The notes beneath the pieces are model-generated. The model had not been told where the DNA came from. It did no database searches and saw only the letters and a program-made list of their open reading frames with translations. Position numbers and translations under genes: made by a program. From an uncultured bacterium (lineage in GTDB: Bacteria > Bacteroidota > Ignavibacteria > Ignavibacteriales > Melioribacteraceae), in the NCBI GenBank assembly GCA_937936675.1, contig CALDDL010000144.1, positions 1-38,593 on the forward strand: a stretch of 38,593 nucleotides of DNA, in the 5' to 3' direction. Below, one piece after another: positions 26,361 to 35,757 of this stretch (its first letter is position 1; every line of letters starts with the position of its first letter).

Positions 26361-29300
26361 ATGTCAACTATCACTCCTTATCAAGCAGAAGCATTAAATA
26401 TATCTAAACATATATCTCTTGTAGCAAATGCCGGTTCAGGTAAAACGTTTGTACTTTCTAAACGCTTTGTAGAAATATTCCTAAAACAGGAAATACAGAT
26501 TGAAGAGATTGTTGCTATTACTTTTACTGATAAGGCAGCAAAAGAGCTATATAAGAAAATATCTCAAGAGATTAATGATCGATTGGCTCTTCAGAATGAA
26601 GATTTTGAAAAATTGGATCAATTAAGAAGACAATTGCCTTCTGCAAATATTTCTACGATACATTCATTTTGTTCGAGAGTATTAAAAAACTTTGCCCCAG
26701 AAGCCGGAATTGATGTGAATTTTTCACTTCTTACAGGAAGTGAAATGAATGAATTATTCGAATTAACCGTTAATGAATTTATTACAAAAAATCTTAATGG
26801 AACTGAATATTCAGAAGACCTGAAATCACTTATTAGAATTATAGGGTCGAAAGAAAAATTAATTGATGAAATTAAAAAACTCTTTGATAAGCGCGATACA
26901 ATGGTCCAACTTTCAAATGGGCTATATATTTATGATTATCAAACGGTTGTTCAGATTAATAAAGAAAAATTTATTTGTCAATTCAAATCTGTTTTTAAAT
27001 ATGATATTGAAGAACTATTTAATTTTATTGAAGAAATTAATAATCATGTTATAAATGTAGATAATAAGAATAAATACGCTCTAAATATATTTTTACTATT
27101 AACAAAGCGAAACAATCAAGATTTTTTAGAAGAGCTTTCTCTGCTTTTTGAAATTTTAGAATCCTTTCTAACTCAGTCAGGTACTATTAGAAATTCCGGT
27201 TATACAAGCAAAATAAAAGGAATTGATTATGCTCATTACGATAAATATGGAAATTCACTTCAGGATATTAGAAATTCACAACTTAATAAAGAATCATTTG
27301 AGCTTCTTCAACATTCCGCCATATTTGGTAAAACAGTATCTAAAATAGCAAATAAAATATTTGAACTTTATCAAACTAAAAAGAGGAAAAAATCTCTTCT
27401 TGATTATGAAGATTTATTAATATTTACAAAAGAATTATTCGCTAATGAAGAGGTACTATCGGTACTTAAAGAGAAATATAAATTTATAATGATAGATGAA
27501 TATCAAGATACGAACGATATTCAATATCAAATATTTGTACCATTATTAGAGGAATTAAAGAGAGGGAATTTATTTGTTGTAGGTGATGAAAAACAGAGTA
27601 TTTATATGTTTAGGAATGCAGACTTATCTGTTTTTCGTAAAACAAACGAATTAATAAGAAGTAAGAATGAGCCCGATAGTAATCTCACTCTTCCTCATAG
27701 TTTCAGATTATATCCAGCTATCGCAGCATTTACAAACAATTTGTTTTCAGAGCTTTTTCAGGATCCTAATCCTGAATTTAATGAAGTAGGATATGAAAAT
27801 TTAATTTGTACAAAACCAAGAGATATCTTAGGAGAAATTCAATTCTTAATTGCTAAAAAAGCAGATGAGGTTTCTGAAGATGAAATTGATGATGAAATAG
27901 AAAAGACGGATCGGGAAGATAAAGTTAATTATCCTGATCAATATGAATTGGTAGCATTAAAGATTTTGGAATTGGTAAATTCAGAAAAAGATAAAATTGA
28001 TCTATCAAAAATTGCTATATTATCTCGAAAAAGAAGTGCATTTGAACCAATAGAATCAGCTCTTATTAAGCATAATATTCCTAATCAAATTGTAAAGGGT
28101 ACCGGTTTCTATCAAAAGCAAGTGGTATATGATCTCTATAATTATTTCGCATTTTTACTTAACCAATCAGATGATATTGCTTTAATAGGTGTATTAAAAA
28201 GTCCATTCTTTAATTTTAGCGATTTAGATTTAGTGAAGATTGTTTCCTACGAAGGCATTAATTTTTTCCAAAAACTGAAGAACTACTCTGAAGAAGATGA
28301 AAAAATAAAATCAGCTTTCGATAAATTAAAGAGCAGTATTGCTAAAGTAAATGAATTAAGTATCCACGAACTAATGATGGATATTGTGATCGATTCTAAT
28401 TACTTATCAGTCGTAGCTTCGAGAAAACAATCGGAGCAAGACCTTGCGAATATTAATAAACTTATTCAGAAATCACGAGAATATACTACTTTAGGATTTA
28501 AGACTATCTATGATTATGTGCAGTTCTTAAAAGAAGCGATTACTAGAATTGATGATGAAGGGCAGGGTGAAGTAGAACTCGGAAAAGAAAAAGTAAATAT
28601 TATGACTATCCATAGCTCAAAGGGGCTAGAGTTTAAAGCAGTTTTTGTGGTCGAATGTGAATCAAGCTTTATTAATACAAACGATATGGGAAAAGGTAAA
28701 ATAGAAATTAGTTCTATATTTGGCTTTATGTCTCAATTACCAAAGGGAGGGAACTATTTCGATGGATTTGAAAAGCCTCCTCAATTATTTTTATCCGAAT
28801 TTATTCAAAAAAAGAAAGAGATTGCCGAAGCTAAAAGATTATTATATGTGGCAATTACTCGTGCTGAGAAATATTTATTTTTAACTGCTGATATAAGAAA
28901 GAAAAAATCCTCTACATCTTTTCTATCCTTGCTTGATGAAGTACTTAAATTTGAGGGGAATAAAGATATAGCGATAGAAAGTAAATTAGAATTTATGTTT
29001 ATGAATGCAGAAGAAAAATTTTATAATGAAACGTATAATATCTCTTTTACCATCCCTATATTAAATACTATTGATGAAAATAAGCTAGGTGATTTAAATG
29101 AAATTATTGAAAAAAAGAATTTATATATAAATGATAATTTAAGTAGTTCCGAATATCCAAAGAATGAATTTTATTCTGCCACTAAGATTGCAGTATTTTC
29201 GCAATGCCCCGTAAAATATCATCTTATTTACGATTTGGGATTCAATAGAGTTAATGAATTATTTCAGATGACCGATTTTCAGTATGAATTTAAAGAAAAG

Positions 29301-29954
29301 GAAGATGAAGAGTTCTTAATTCCTTCTGATATGAAAGGAAGAATCATTCATAAAATCTTAGAGTTAGATGTTCATCCTGATGAATTGAATGATATGATTA
29401 AATCTGAGATTAAAAATGAATTTCCAGATTACTCAAATATTAAAACCGATACTTTAATCGAACAAATTAATTATTCGCTTAATAAATATTATAATACGCC
29501 TGTTTACGAAAAAATTAAATCGTTCTCTCTTTACAAAAACGAATATGAACTATATTATAAATTCAATGAAGATTATTTATATGGAGTGATAGATAAAGTA
29601 GTATTTGACGAAGAGAAAAAGATAATCTACGTAATTGACTATAAAACAGATAAAATAAATTATCCGAAACTAGCCGAAGAAAAATTTCAAAATTATTTAG
29701 TGCAGCTATATTTTTATGCATTTCTTTTAAGTAAAAAATACAATGTCTATAAGAAGTTTATTTTACGAATTATATTTATTGAGAATCCGGAATTAGAATA
29801 TTTTAAAGAAATTGGGAACGATGAACTAAATCAGTTTAATAATTATCTTAATGATGTTATAAAGAAAATCAAATCAATGGAGATAAACCAAGAGAAAGGA
29901 CATTGTTCAAAATGTCATTTTTATGCGCTTGATAGATGTATCATGGATAAATAA
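26361..29954 (+). CDS. UvrD/Rep-family helicase-nuclease, AddA/RecB-like, with an iron-sulfur-type cysteine set
   Basis: The 1197-residue protein has a Walker A ANAGSGKT (residues 22-29), FTDKAAKEL, a Walker B IDEYQDTND, GDEKQSIYMFR, IHSSKGLEFKAVFVVE and VAITRAEKYL, the complete UvrD-type helicase set. The C-terminal third is a PD-(D/E)XK nuclease (YGVIDKVVF...IDYKTDK, then a QLYFYAFLL helix). Cys949 plus Cys1182, Cys1185 and Cys1193 (CxxCx7C) look like the [4Fe-4S]-binding set of AddB-type nucleases. Such enzymes process double-strand breaks for recombination. No addB-like gene lies beside it; the upstream neighbour is a histidine kinase. AddA-type is the best match, but a stand-alone helicase-nuclease is possible. 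Confidence 0.88.
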   Translation: MSTITPYQAEALNISKHISLVANAGSGKTFVLSKRFVEIFLKQEIQIEEIVAITFTDKAAKELYKKISQEINDRLALQNEDFEKLDQLRRQLPSANISTIHSFCSRVLKNFAPEAGIDVNFSLLTGSEMNELFELTVNEFITKNLNGTEYSEDLKSLIRIIGSKEKLIDEIKKLFDKRDTMVQLSNGLYIYDYQTVVQINKEKFICQFKSVFKYDIEELFNFIEEINNHVINVDNKNKYALNIFLLLTKRNNQDFLEELSLLFEILESFLTQSGTIRNSGYTSKIKGIDYAHYDKYGNSLQDIRNSQLNKESFELLQHSAIFGKTVSKIANKIFELYQTKKRKKSLLDYEDLLIFTKELFANEEVLSVLKEKYKFIMIDEYQDTNDIQYQIFVPLLEELKRGNLFVVGDEKQSIYMFRNADLSVFRKTNELIRSKNEPDSNLTLPHSFRLYPAIAAFTNNLFSELFQDPNPEFNEVGYENLICTKPRDILGEIQFLIAKKADEVSEDEIDDEIEKTDREDKVNYPDQYELVALKILELVNSEKDKIDLSKIAILSRKRSAFEPIESALIKHNIPNQIVKGTGFYQKQVVYDLYNYFAFLLNQSDDIALIGVLKSPFFNFSDLDLVKIVSYEGINFFQKLKNYSEEDEKIKSAFDKLKSSIAKVNELSIHELMMDIVIDSNYLSVVASRKQSEQDLANINKLIQKSREYTTLGFKTIYDYVQFLKEAITRIDDEGQGEVELGKEKVNIMTIHSSKGLEFKAVFVVECESSFINTNDMGKGKIEISSIFGFMSQLPKGGNYFDGFEKPPQLFLSEFIQKKKEIAEAKRLLYVAITRAEKYLFLTADIRKKKSSTSFLSLLDEVLKFEGNKDIAIESKLEFMFMNAEEKFYNETYNISFTIPILNTIDENKLGDLNEIIEKKNLYINDNLSSSEYPKNEFYSATKIAVFSQCPVKYHLIYDLGFNRVNELFQMTDFQYEFKEKEDEEFLIPSDMKGRIIHKILELDVHPDELNDMIKSEIKNEFPDYSNIKTDTLIEQINYSLNKYYNTPVYEKIKSFSLYKNEYELYYKFNEDYLYGVIDKVVFDEEKKIIYVIDYKTDKINYPKLAEEKFQNYLVQLYFYAFLLSKKYNVYKKFILRIIFIENPELEYFKEIGNDELNQFNNYLNDVIKKIKSMEINQEKGHCSKCHFYALDRCIMDK

Positions 29955-29961
29955 AAATTAA

Positions 29962-29989
29962 GTTACTGCGGAAATCTTTCCGCAGTAAC
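29962..29989. terminator. Bidirectional hairpin between convergent helicase-nuclease and POT transporter genes
   Basis: GTTACTGCGGAAA (29962-29974) pairs perfectly with TTTCCGCAGTAAC (29977-29989). Flanking T-runs are weak on the plus strand and moderate on the minus strand. Its location between two gene ends supports a terminator role in both directions. Confidence 0.8.
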
Positions 29990-30000
29990 CTTTGAAATAA

Positions 30001-31341
30001 TTAAGCGTTTTGAACTTCTTTTTTTGCATCAATCTTATCGACAACAATTTTGTATATAAATAAAGCAATAGCAGCAACAAAGCCAATTGCAATAAAATAA
30101 TACCAAATTACGTGAGCATCGGCATAATAAGCAGCTCGTTGAACTTCTGTCAATCCTTTCGGCAGAGTACTTGGATCGGGGCAATAAGCATCGAGCAAAT
30201 AACCGGACATAATAAATCCTGCTAATGCCGAAAAGAATGAATGGAGATGACTAAAGCCGAGATATAATCCTTCTTCACCTTTAGGAGCTTGCAACGAGAA
30301 ATATTCTAGGAACCGGGGAGATATGAAACACTCCGCTAATCCCTGAATTCCAATTCCGATTATCATCATTAAGGTTAGCGAATACATGTTAAAAAGTCCA
30401 AATACAGAAACAAGTTCATCGGATGAAATCTGTCCGGTTTGACTCAAAGACATGGCAAATGCAGAAAATGGCATTAAAATCATACCAATGAGCATCGAAG
30501 TTACGGCTTTGAATTTCCTCATTAGTTGAGTAATAAGTACCACAAACATCACAACTACTAATGGATTAACATTTGCAAGCCATTCGGGTTTGGCTTCAGG
30601 ACCAAGTAATCTTATCACATACTTTGGCATTGTTGCATATAGTTGATGTTGTATAATCCAAAAACCGGTTACAATTAATATTAATATTATTAATCGAGGT
30701 GTAGTAAATATTCTTTTTAATGCAGCGAAAACTTCTTCAATTGATTTTGATTCTCGTTTTTTATCAAAATTTTTGAACATGAAAATAGCGAAGAGGAGCG
30801 CAACAAATGACATAGCCGAGGAGAAAAAATTAACATATTCTAATCCAATTCCTTGACGGATATAAGGTACGAAAGTCTTTCCGCTAAAAGAACCAATATT
30901 AACAATCCAATAGAATAATGAGTATCCGCGAGCTCGATTAATTTCATTTGTTGTTTTGGCTACAGTTGCTGTGATTAATGGCTTAATAAAAGAACCGCCG
31001 ATGAGAACGATAATTAGGAAAAAGATAACTAATGCTTTAGAATGCCAAACTCCAAGCAGAAAATATCCTACCGTAAGTAAGGTAAATGCTAAAATCAATC
31101 CATTCCTAAATCCAATTTTATCTGAGATGGCACCTACAAACGGAGGTAGGAAATAAAGTAAAGCAAAGAAAACTCCGGCAACAATACCGGTTTCTTTATC
31201 GCTGAATCCTACTATATCTGTCAAGTAAAGAGTTAACACAATAAAAAATCCATAATAAGCTGCACGCTCGCAGAGCTCCATGAAATTCGCAAACCAAAAT
31301 TCTTTTGGGAATTTCCAAGTAGTTCCATTTGTTGATGTCAT
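30001..31341 (-). CDS. Proton-dependent oligopeptide transporter family (POT/PTR2) MFS protein
   Basis: The 446-residue protein has about twelve hydrophobic helices. Near the N-terminus it reads FWFANFMELCERAAYYG, which contains the ExxER motif used for proton coupling in POT transporters. GGSFIKPLITATVA and the RARGYSLFYWIVNIGS segment match the family's second signature. Di- or tripeptide/H+ symport across the inner membrane is the expected role, though substrate range varies. A TATCTTTG promoter box lies about 30 bp upstream, and the gene converges on the helicase-nuclease gene over a shared hairpin. General MFS with another substrate is the alternative. Confidence 0.82.
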   Translation of the reverse strand: MTSTNGTTWKFPKEFWFANFMELCERAAYYGFFIVLTLYLTDIVGFSDKETGIVAGVFFALLYFLPPFVGAISDKIGFRNGLILAFTLLTVGYFLLGVWHSKALVIFFLIIVLIGGSFIKPLITATVAKTTNEINRARGYSLFYWIVNIGSFSGKTFVPYIRQGIGLEYVNFFSSAMSFVALLFAIFMFKNFDKKRESKSIEEVFAALKRIFTTPRLIILILIVTGFWIIQHQLYATMPKYVIRLLGPEAKPEWLANVNPLVVVMFVVLITQLMRKFKAVTSMLIGMILMPFSAFAMSLSQTGQISSDELVSVFGLFNMYSLTLMMIIGIGIQGLAECFISPRFLEYFSLQAPKGEEGLYLGFSHLHSFFSALAGFIMSGYLLDAYCPDPSTLPKGLTEVQRAAYYADAHVIWYYFIAIGFVAAIALFIYKIVVDKIDAKKEVQNA

Positions 31342-31370
31342 ATACCTTCCGTTTAATTAATAGAGTTTAG

Positions 31371-31378
31371 CAAAGATA
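31371..31378 (-). promoter_or_regulatory. -7 promoter box (TATCTTTG) for the POT transporter gene
   Basis: This is an exact TAnnTTTG on the minus strand, 30 bp upstream of the start codon. It lies in the 118-bp divergent interval shared with the IMPDH/GMPR-family gene. A typical -33 box is not obvious. Confidence 0.45.
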
Positions 31379-31459
31379 TAAAAATCTATCTAATTTAAAA
31401 ATCTAATTGATATCAATCATAAAGAAATCTATTTTACATCCGCATTTATTGAGGAACTT

Positions 31460-32473
31460 ATGAAAATATACACAAAAGAAGAATTAAACAACTATCATCA
31501 ATCTTTAACTTATGATGATATCACCTTAGTACCGGAAGAAATTTCGGAAGTAAGAAGTCGTGCCGATATAAACATAAAAACAGAATTTTTGGGGGAGGTT
31601 TTAACTACTCCAATTATCTCAAGCCCAATGGATACTGTTTCCGGCTTGGCAATGGTTTCGGAACTTACCAATCTTGGTGCTATCGGAATTGTTAATAGAT
31701 TCGATTCTTCTCTTTCATCTCTTTTTGGAGGAGAAAATTATTCGAATGTTAAAGCAGTTTCAATAAGTTTAACAGCAGATGATAAATTAATTGAAAAAAT
31801 TGCCGAAAGAAATTTTATTGTATGTATTGATACTGCAAATGCAAATAATAAATATGTCTTAGAGAAATGTGAGGATATAAAGAAGAGATATAATTTAAGA
31901 GTGATTGTAGGTAATATCGCAAACGGAATCACATTAAGGCAGTTGGTAGATTCGGGTGCTGATGCAGTTAGAGTGGGAATAGGAGGTGGCAGTGTTTGCA
32001 CTACTTCAATTCAAACAGGCATTGGTATAGGACAAGTATCATCGCTTCTAGACACTTATTTTGCAAGAGAAGATGGAAAAATGAAGATATCGATTATAGC
32101 TGATGGTGGAGTTAAAAGTCCCGGCGATGTAATAAAGGCTTTATCCCTAGGAGCAGATATCGTTATGCTCGGAAGAATGCTCGCAGGTACTAAAGAGACA
32201 CCGGGCGAGGTGATTAAATATAACGATCAATTATGGAAAAAATATAGAGGAAGTGCTTCTTTCGGAGTTAAGATGAAAGGTGAATTTATAGAGGGAGAAG
32301 AAACAATGGTACCTTATAAAGGACCCGTAAAAAATATTGTTAATGGAATCTCAGATGGATTGAAAAGTGCAATGAGCTATATGAATTGCAGTAAAGTAGA
32401 AGAATTAAGTGCCAAAGCAAAATTTACCATTCTTAGTAATAGTTCTTATTTAGAACGGCTTCCCAAAAAATAA
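31460..32473 (+). CDS. IMP dehydrogenase/GMP reductase family enzyme without CBS domains
   Basis: The 337-residue TIM-barrel protein has LTYDDITLVP at the start, SSPMDTVSG, the catalytic loop GIGGGSVCTTS with Cys180, ADGGVKSPGDVIKAL and LGRMLAGTKETPGE. The length and the absence of CBS domains, and the IQTGIGIGQ sequence after the cysteine, lean towards GMP reductase (GMP to IMP, NADPH). The KYRGSASFG and MVPYKGPVKNI segments look more like IMP dehydrogenase, so I do not choose. GAGGA precedes the ATG. Its stop codon is one base from the stop codon of the convergent copA gene, with no room for a separate terminator. Confidence 0.85.
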   Translation: MKIYTKEELNNYHQSLTYDDITLVPEEISEVRSRADINIKTEFLGEVLTTPIISSPMDTVSGLAMVSELTNLGAIGIVNRFDSSLSSLFGGENYSNVKAVSISLTADDKLIEKIAERNFIVCIDTANANNKYVLEKCEDIKKRYNLRVIVGNIANGITLRQLVDSGADAVRVGIGGGSVCTTSIQTGIGIGQVSSLLDTYFAREDGKMKISIIADGGVKSPGDVIKALSLGADIVMLGRMLAGTKETPGEVIKYNDQLWKKYRGSASFGVKMKGEFIEGEETMVPYKGPVKNIVNGISDGLKSAMSYMNCSKVEELSAKAKFTILSNSSYLERLPKK

Positions 32474-32474
32474 A

Positions 32475-34679
32475 TTATAATTTAGTAAATCTTAATCTAA
32501 GAGAATTTGATACCACTGAAACGGAGCTTAGCGACATAGCTAATGCTCCAATCATTGGATTTAAAAATCCAAAAGCCGCCAAAGGAATTCCTATTACATT
32601 ATAAACAAATGCCCAAAATAAATTCTGCCTAATTATTCTTATCGTTTTATTCGATATTTTTATTGCATTAACAACATTAATAAGATTATCATTTATTATA
32701 GCAATATCGGAAGATTCAATAGCTATATCGGTTCCGGAAGCTAATGAAATCCCTAAATTTGCTTTAGCAAGTGCCGGAGCATCGTTTACTCCATCACCCG
32801 TGAAACCGACTAAGTTACCTTTATCCTGAAACTCTGAAATTATATCCGATTTTTGATTCGGTAGCAACTCTGCACGATAGTCATCAATTCCTAATTTTTC
32901 GGCAATTCTTTTAGCCGAAGAATTATTGTCTCCGGTGAGCATAATTGTTTTTATACCTAATTTATGAAGAGCCCCAATGGTTTCCTTAGCATCTTCTTTG
33001 ATTTCGTCATCAATCTGAAAAACCGCAGCTAATTTATTATCTATTACTGTAAGAATCGATGTTCCTGAATTTTCTTCAAATTCTATTTTCAATTCGGGCA
33101 AATGATTTTTAATAAATTTAATATTCCCGATAATTATATTTTTTTTATTTACAGTACCTTTAATTCCGAAACCGGGGAAGGATTCAAATTGCTCGGGCTC
33201 GGTCAGAATTACATTTTGTTCCTTAGAATATTCTACTAACGCCTTTGCCAAAGGATGTTCCGATTTCGATTCTAAAGAAGCTGCTACCTGCAAAACTTCT
33301 TCATTATTCATTAAGTTTTTAAAATCAACTACAAACGGTTTCCCTTTAGTAAGCGTTCCGGTTTTATCAAAAAGCATTGTATCAATTTTGTGAGCCCATT
33401 CCAAAGTTTCGCTATTTTTTATTAGTATCCCTTTAGAAGCACCTAGCCCAGTTCCTACAATAATAGCAGTGGGTGTAGCTAAACCTAAGGCGCACGGGCA
33501 TGCTATTATTAATACTGCCACTGAATTTGTTAATGCTAGTATAAATGAATTTTCTCCGCTTATAAAAAACCAAACTAAAAATGTAATTAATGCAATAAGG
33601 ATTACCACGGGGACAAAGACGCCCGAAATTTTATCGGCTAATTTTTGAATAGGGGCTTTTGATGCCTGTGCGCTTTCAACAAGTTTAATTATTTGTCCAA
33701 GTAAAGAATTATCCCCTGTCTCGGTAACACGATAATTGAACGCTCCAAATTTATTTATTGTACCTGCAAAGACTTTAGTATTAATTCCTTTTTCTACCGG
33801 AATACTTTCGCCTGTAATCATTGATTCATCAATGGTAGAAATGCCTGATGTGATAATCCCGTCCGATGGCACCTTAGTACCCGGTTTTACAATAACAATA
33901 TGGTCTTTCCTTAATTCACTAATTGGAATTTCTTTTTCTATATCATCCTCAATAATTAAAGCTGTTTCTGGACGCAATTCTAAGAGTTTAGCAATGGCAC
34001 TGTTTGTTTTCCGCTTAGCCCTATGTTCTAATAGTTTACCCATAAGAATAAGAGTGATGATAACCGCAGCGGTTTCAAAATATACATGAAGTATTTCGTT
34101 TTGATGATGAGAAATAATGGAAGGAAAAAGTACAGATATTAAACTGTATATATATGCAGCGCCTGTACCGATTGCAACAAGTGAATTCATATCAGCAGAA
34201 AAATGGATTAAATTTTTAGCGAAAGACTTAAAAAATCTTTTGCCCGGTATAAACATTACAGGGGTCGTAAGTATCAATAATATCTTCTGAGTGTCATAAA
34301 CACTTAAAATCCAAATATCCTGAAACCATTTATAATCTAGAAGCATGCTGATGATAAAAATGGGAATAGTAAAAATTAAAGCAATAATAAAATCGTTTTT
34401 AATTTCTTTATAATATTCGTCATTGCTATTCTCATAGACTTGTGAATCCGAGTCTTTTTTATTTAAAACGGATAAATCTATATCATAACCATATTGCGAA
34501 AGCGAGTCTGAGAGTGGTTTAAGAATATCGGTAGGAGTTTCAGAATCAAAACTCAAAGTCTCATTCGCAAGATTAACTGAAACGTTTTTTATCCCTTCAA
34601 TTTTTCGCGTGATTTTCTCGACTCTTGTAACGCAGCTTGCGCATGTCATCCCTTTAACAGGGAGAATTATTTTTTCCAT
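32475..34679 (-). CDS. copA: Copper-translocating P-type ATPase CopA
   Basis: The 734-residue P1B-ATPase has an N-terminal heavy-metal domain with GMTCASC (Cys13, Cys16), about eight membrane helices, the TGE-containing actuator (MITGESIPV), the membrane metal site CPC in ACPCALGLATPTA (near residue 394), the phosphorylation motif DKTGTLTKG (near 436), SEHPLAKAL, and GDGVNDAPALAKA (near 628). The CPC motif with an HMA of this type points to Cu+ export from the cytoplasm. The gene for a 65-residue copper chaperone lies 16 bp upstream on the same strand, giving a copZ-copA pair. No copper regulator gene is visible nearby. Confidence 0.95.
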   Translation of the reverse strand: MEKIILPVKGMTCASCVTRVEKITRKIEGIKNVSVNLANETLSFDSETPTDILKPLSDSLSQYGYDIDLSVLNKKDSDSQVYENSNDEYYKEIKNDFIIALIFTIPIFIISMLLDYKWFQDIWILSVYDTQKILLILTTPVMFIPGKRFFKSFAKNLIHFSADMNSLVAIGTGAAYIYSLISVLFPSIISHHQNEILHVYFETAAVIITLILMGKLLEHRAKRKTNSAIAKLLELRPETALIIEDDIEKEIPISELRKDHIVIVKPGTKVPSDGIITSGISTIDESMITGESIPVEKGINTKVFAGTINKFGAFNYRVTETGDNSLLGQIIKLVESAQASKAPIQKLADKISGVFVPVVILIALITFLVWFFISGENSFILALTNSVAVLIIACPCALGLATPTAIIVGTGLGASKGILIKNSETLEWAHKIDTMLFDKTGTLTKGKPFVVDFKNLMNNEEVLQVAASLESKSEHPLAKALVEYSKEQNVILTEPEQFESFPGFGIKGTVNKKNIIIGNIKFIKNHLPELKIEFEENSGTSILTVIDNKLAAVFQIDDEIKEDAKETIGALHKLGIKTIMLTGDNNSSAKRIAEKLGIDDYRAELLPNQKSDIISEFQDKGNLVGFTGDGVNDAPALAKANLGISLASGTDIAIESSDIAIINDNLINVVNAIKISNKTIRIIRQNLFWAFVYNVIGIPLAAFGFLNPMIGALAMSLSSVSVVSNSLRLRFTKL

Positions 34680-34695
34680 TTTTCTAGGCTTTCTA

Positions 34696-34893
34696 TTATA
34701 CTACTTTATATCCTGCTTCTTCAATTGCATTTTTAATTGATTCTTCGGAAGTTTTGGATTCATCAAAAGTAACCTCTGCTTTACCAATAGATACTTTCGA
34801 ATTAACTAAATCAAGCTTTGCCAATTCAATTTCCACTGCCTTTACACAGTGCATACAGGACATTCCTTCGATTGTAAATTCTTTTGTCGTCAT
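34696..34893 (-). CDS. copZ: CopZ-like copper chaperone (single heavy-metal-associated domain)
   Basis: The 65-residue protein is one HMA domain with the metal motif GMSCMHC (two cysteines near residues 13 and 16) and the ending EEAGYKVV. It should bind Cu+ and pass it to the ATPase encoded 16 bp downstream. The ATG is preceded by a purine-rich stretch (AGAAAGAACCACAAA). The 71-bp gap upstream separates it from the disordered membrane-anchored protein gene, and I see no exact TAnnTTTG box there. Confidence 0.9.
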   Translation of the reverse strand: MTTKEFTIEGMSCMHCVKAVEIELAKLDLVNSKVSIGKAEVTFDESKTSEESIKNAIEEAGYKVV

Positions 34894-34964
34894 TTTGTGG
34901 TTCTTTCTAACTTATTAATAAAATTATTTTACTATAATTAGATGAAAGGCTTTGAATAAAGATT

Positions 34965-35753
34965 CTATTTTTTATCGTCTGTGTCTAAGGTAAAAAATTC
35001 ATCGTCATCTTCACCATCATACTTTTTGATAACGTCATCACCGAGCGACTGATATTTTTTACTTTCCTTAGAAGAGGATATCTCTTTTTTGTTTTTTGTA
35101 GTAGGTGAGTTTAGAGATTCAGAATCTCTATCTTGAGTAGTTTCATCTTCAGGTTTTAGTTGCTTTATAATCCTAATTCTTGATTCATTTGGTCTTTCCT
35201 CGTAAAATTCTTTCCTAGAAGTAGGAGGTGATTGAGGTAAATTTCTTTCATCAATCCTATCTCTTCTCTCATCCTTACGATAATTATTTTCTTTGTCAAA
35301 ACGTTCTCTATCATCTCTATGATAAGAATTATCATCTCTTCTTCTGCTGTAATCTTCTCTTCGGTTGGATGAATTCGGTCTTTGGTTTACTAAATCTTCA
35401 TTTCGGTCACGAGGATCAATTCGTCTATTATTGGGAACTTCTCTTTCGGGACGCTGATTATCTCTACGATTACGAGAGTCATCTTTTCTTGAATTAGGTT
35501 CCTCACGGCGGGAATTCTGTCTGTTTTTCTGTGGTCTTGGTTCTTGAATTGCTTTCTGCTGTTTCCTGATCATTTTAGTAATTCGGGCTGGCATAGCTTT
35601 TCTTCGTTCCGCTTCTATTATTTCTGTATGTTCTTTCGCCTTTGGCTGACCTTTCGTTCTCACCTTAAACGAGATGTAAGAAATAATAATCGTTATTGCC
35701 CCTAAGACAGTAACAACCGTAAGTGCTGTATATACTAAAGGTACTAGTTCCAT
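34965..35753 (-). CDS. Membrane-anchored, Arg/Asp-rich disordered protein, unknown function
   Basis: The 262-residue protein has one N-terminal helix (MELVPLVYTALTVVTVLGAITIIISY) followed by SFKVRTKG and then about 170 residues dominated by Arg, Asp, Asn and Glu in RRxD-like repeats (for example NRRDNQRPERE, SYHRDDRERFDKE). It ends in an acidic tail (YDGEDDDEFFTLDTDD). The tail is predicted to be disordered from composition alone. Its anchor is closely similar to that of the next gene upstream. A TATCTTTG box ends only four bases before the ATG, suggesting a leaderless or near-leaderless message. No family is recognised. Confidence 0.7.
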   Translation of the reverse strand: MELVPLVYTALTVVTVLGAITIIISYISFKVRTKGQPKAKEHTEIIEAERRKAMPARITKMIRKQQKAIQEPRPQKNRQNSRREEPNSRKDDSRNRRDNQRPEREVPNNRRIDPRDRNEDLVNQRPNSSNRREDYSRRRDDNSYHRDDRERFDKENNYRKDERRDRIDERNLPQSPPTSRKEFYEERPNESRIRIIKQLKPEDETTQDRDSESLNSPTTKNKKEISSSKESKKYQSLGDDVIKKYDGEDDDEFFTLDTDDKK

Positions 35754-35757
35754 GAAA

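Noticed and set aside
33736..34089. 117-codon plus-strand frame inside copA
   Set aside because: It lies wholly opposite conserved P-type ATPase motifs and has no own ribosome-binding site.
35228..35497. 89-codon plus-strand frame rich in His, Tyr and Phe
   Set aside because: It is antisense to the Arg/Asp-rich repeat region of the minus-strand protein; its composition is explained by the complement of those codons.
34965..35753. The RRxD-type low-complexity stretch as a DNA-level tandem repeat
   Set aside because: Codons vary between units and no exact DNA repeat of useful length is visible; it is protein-level low complexity.
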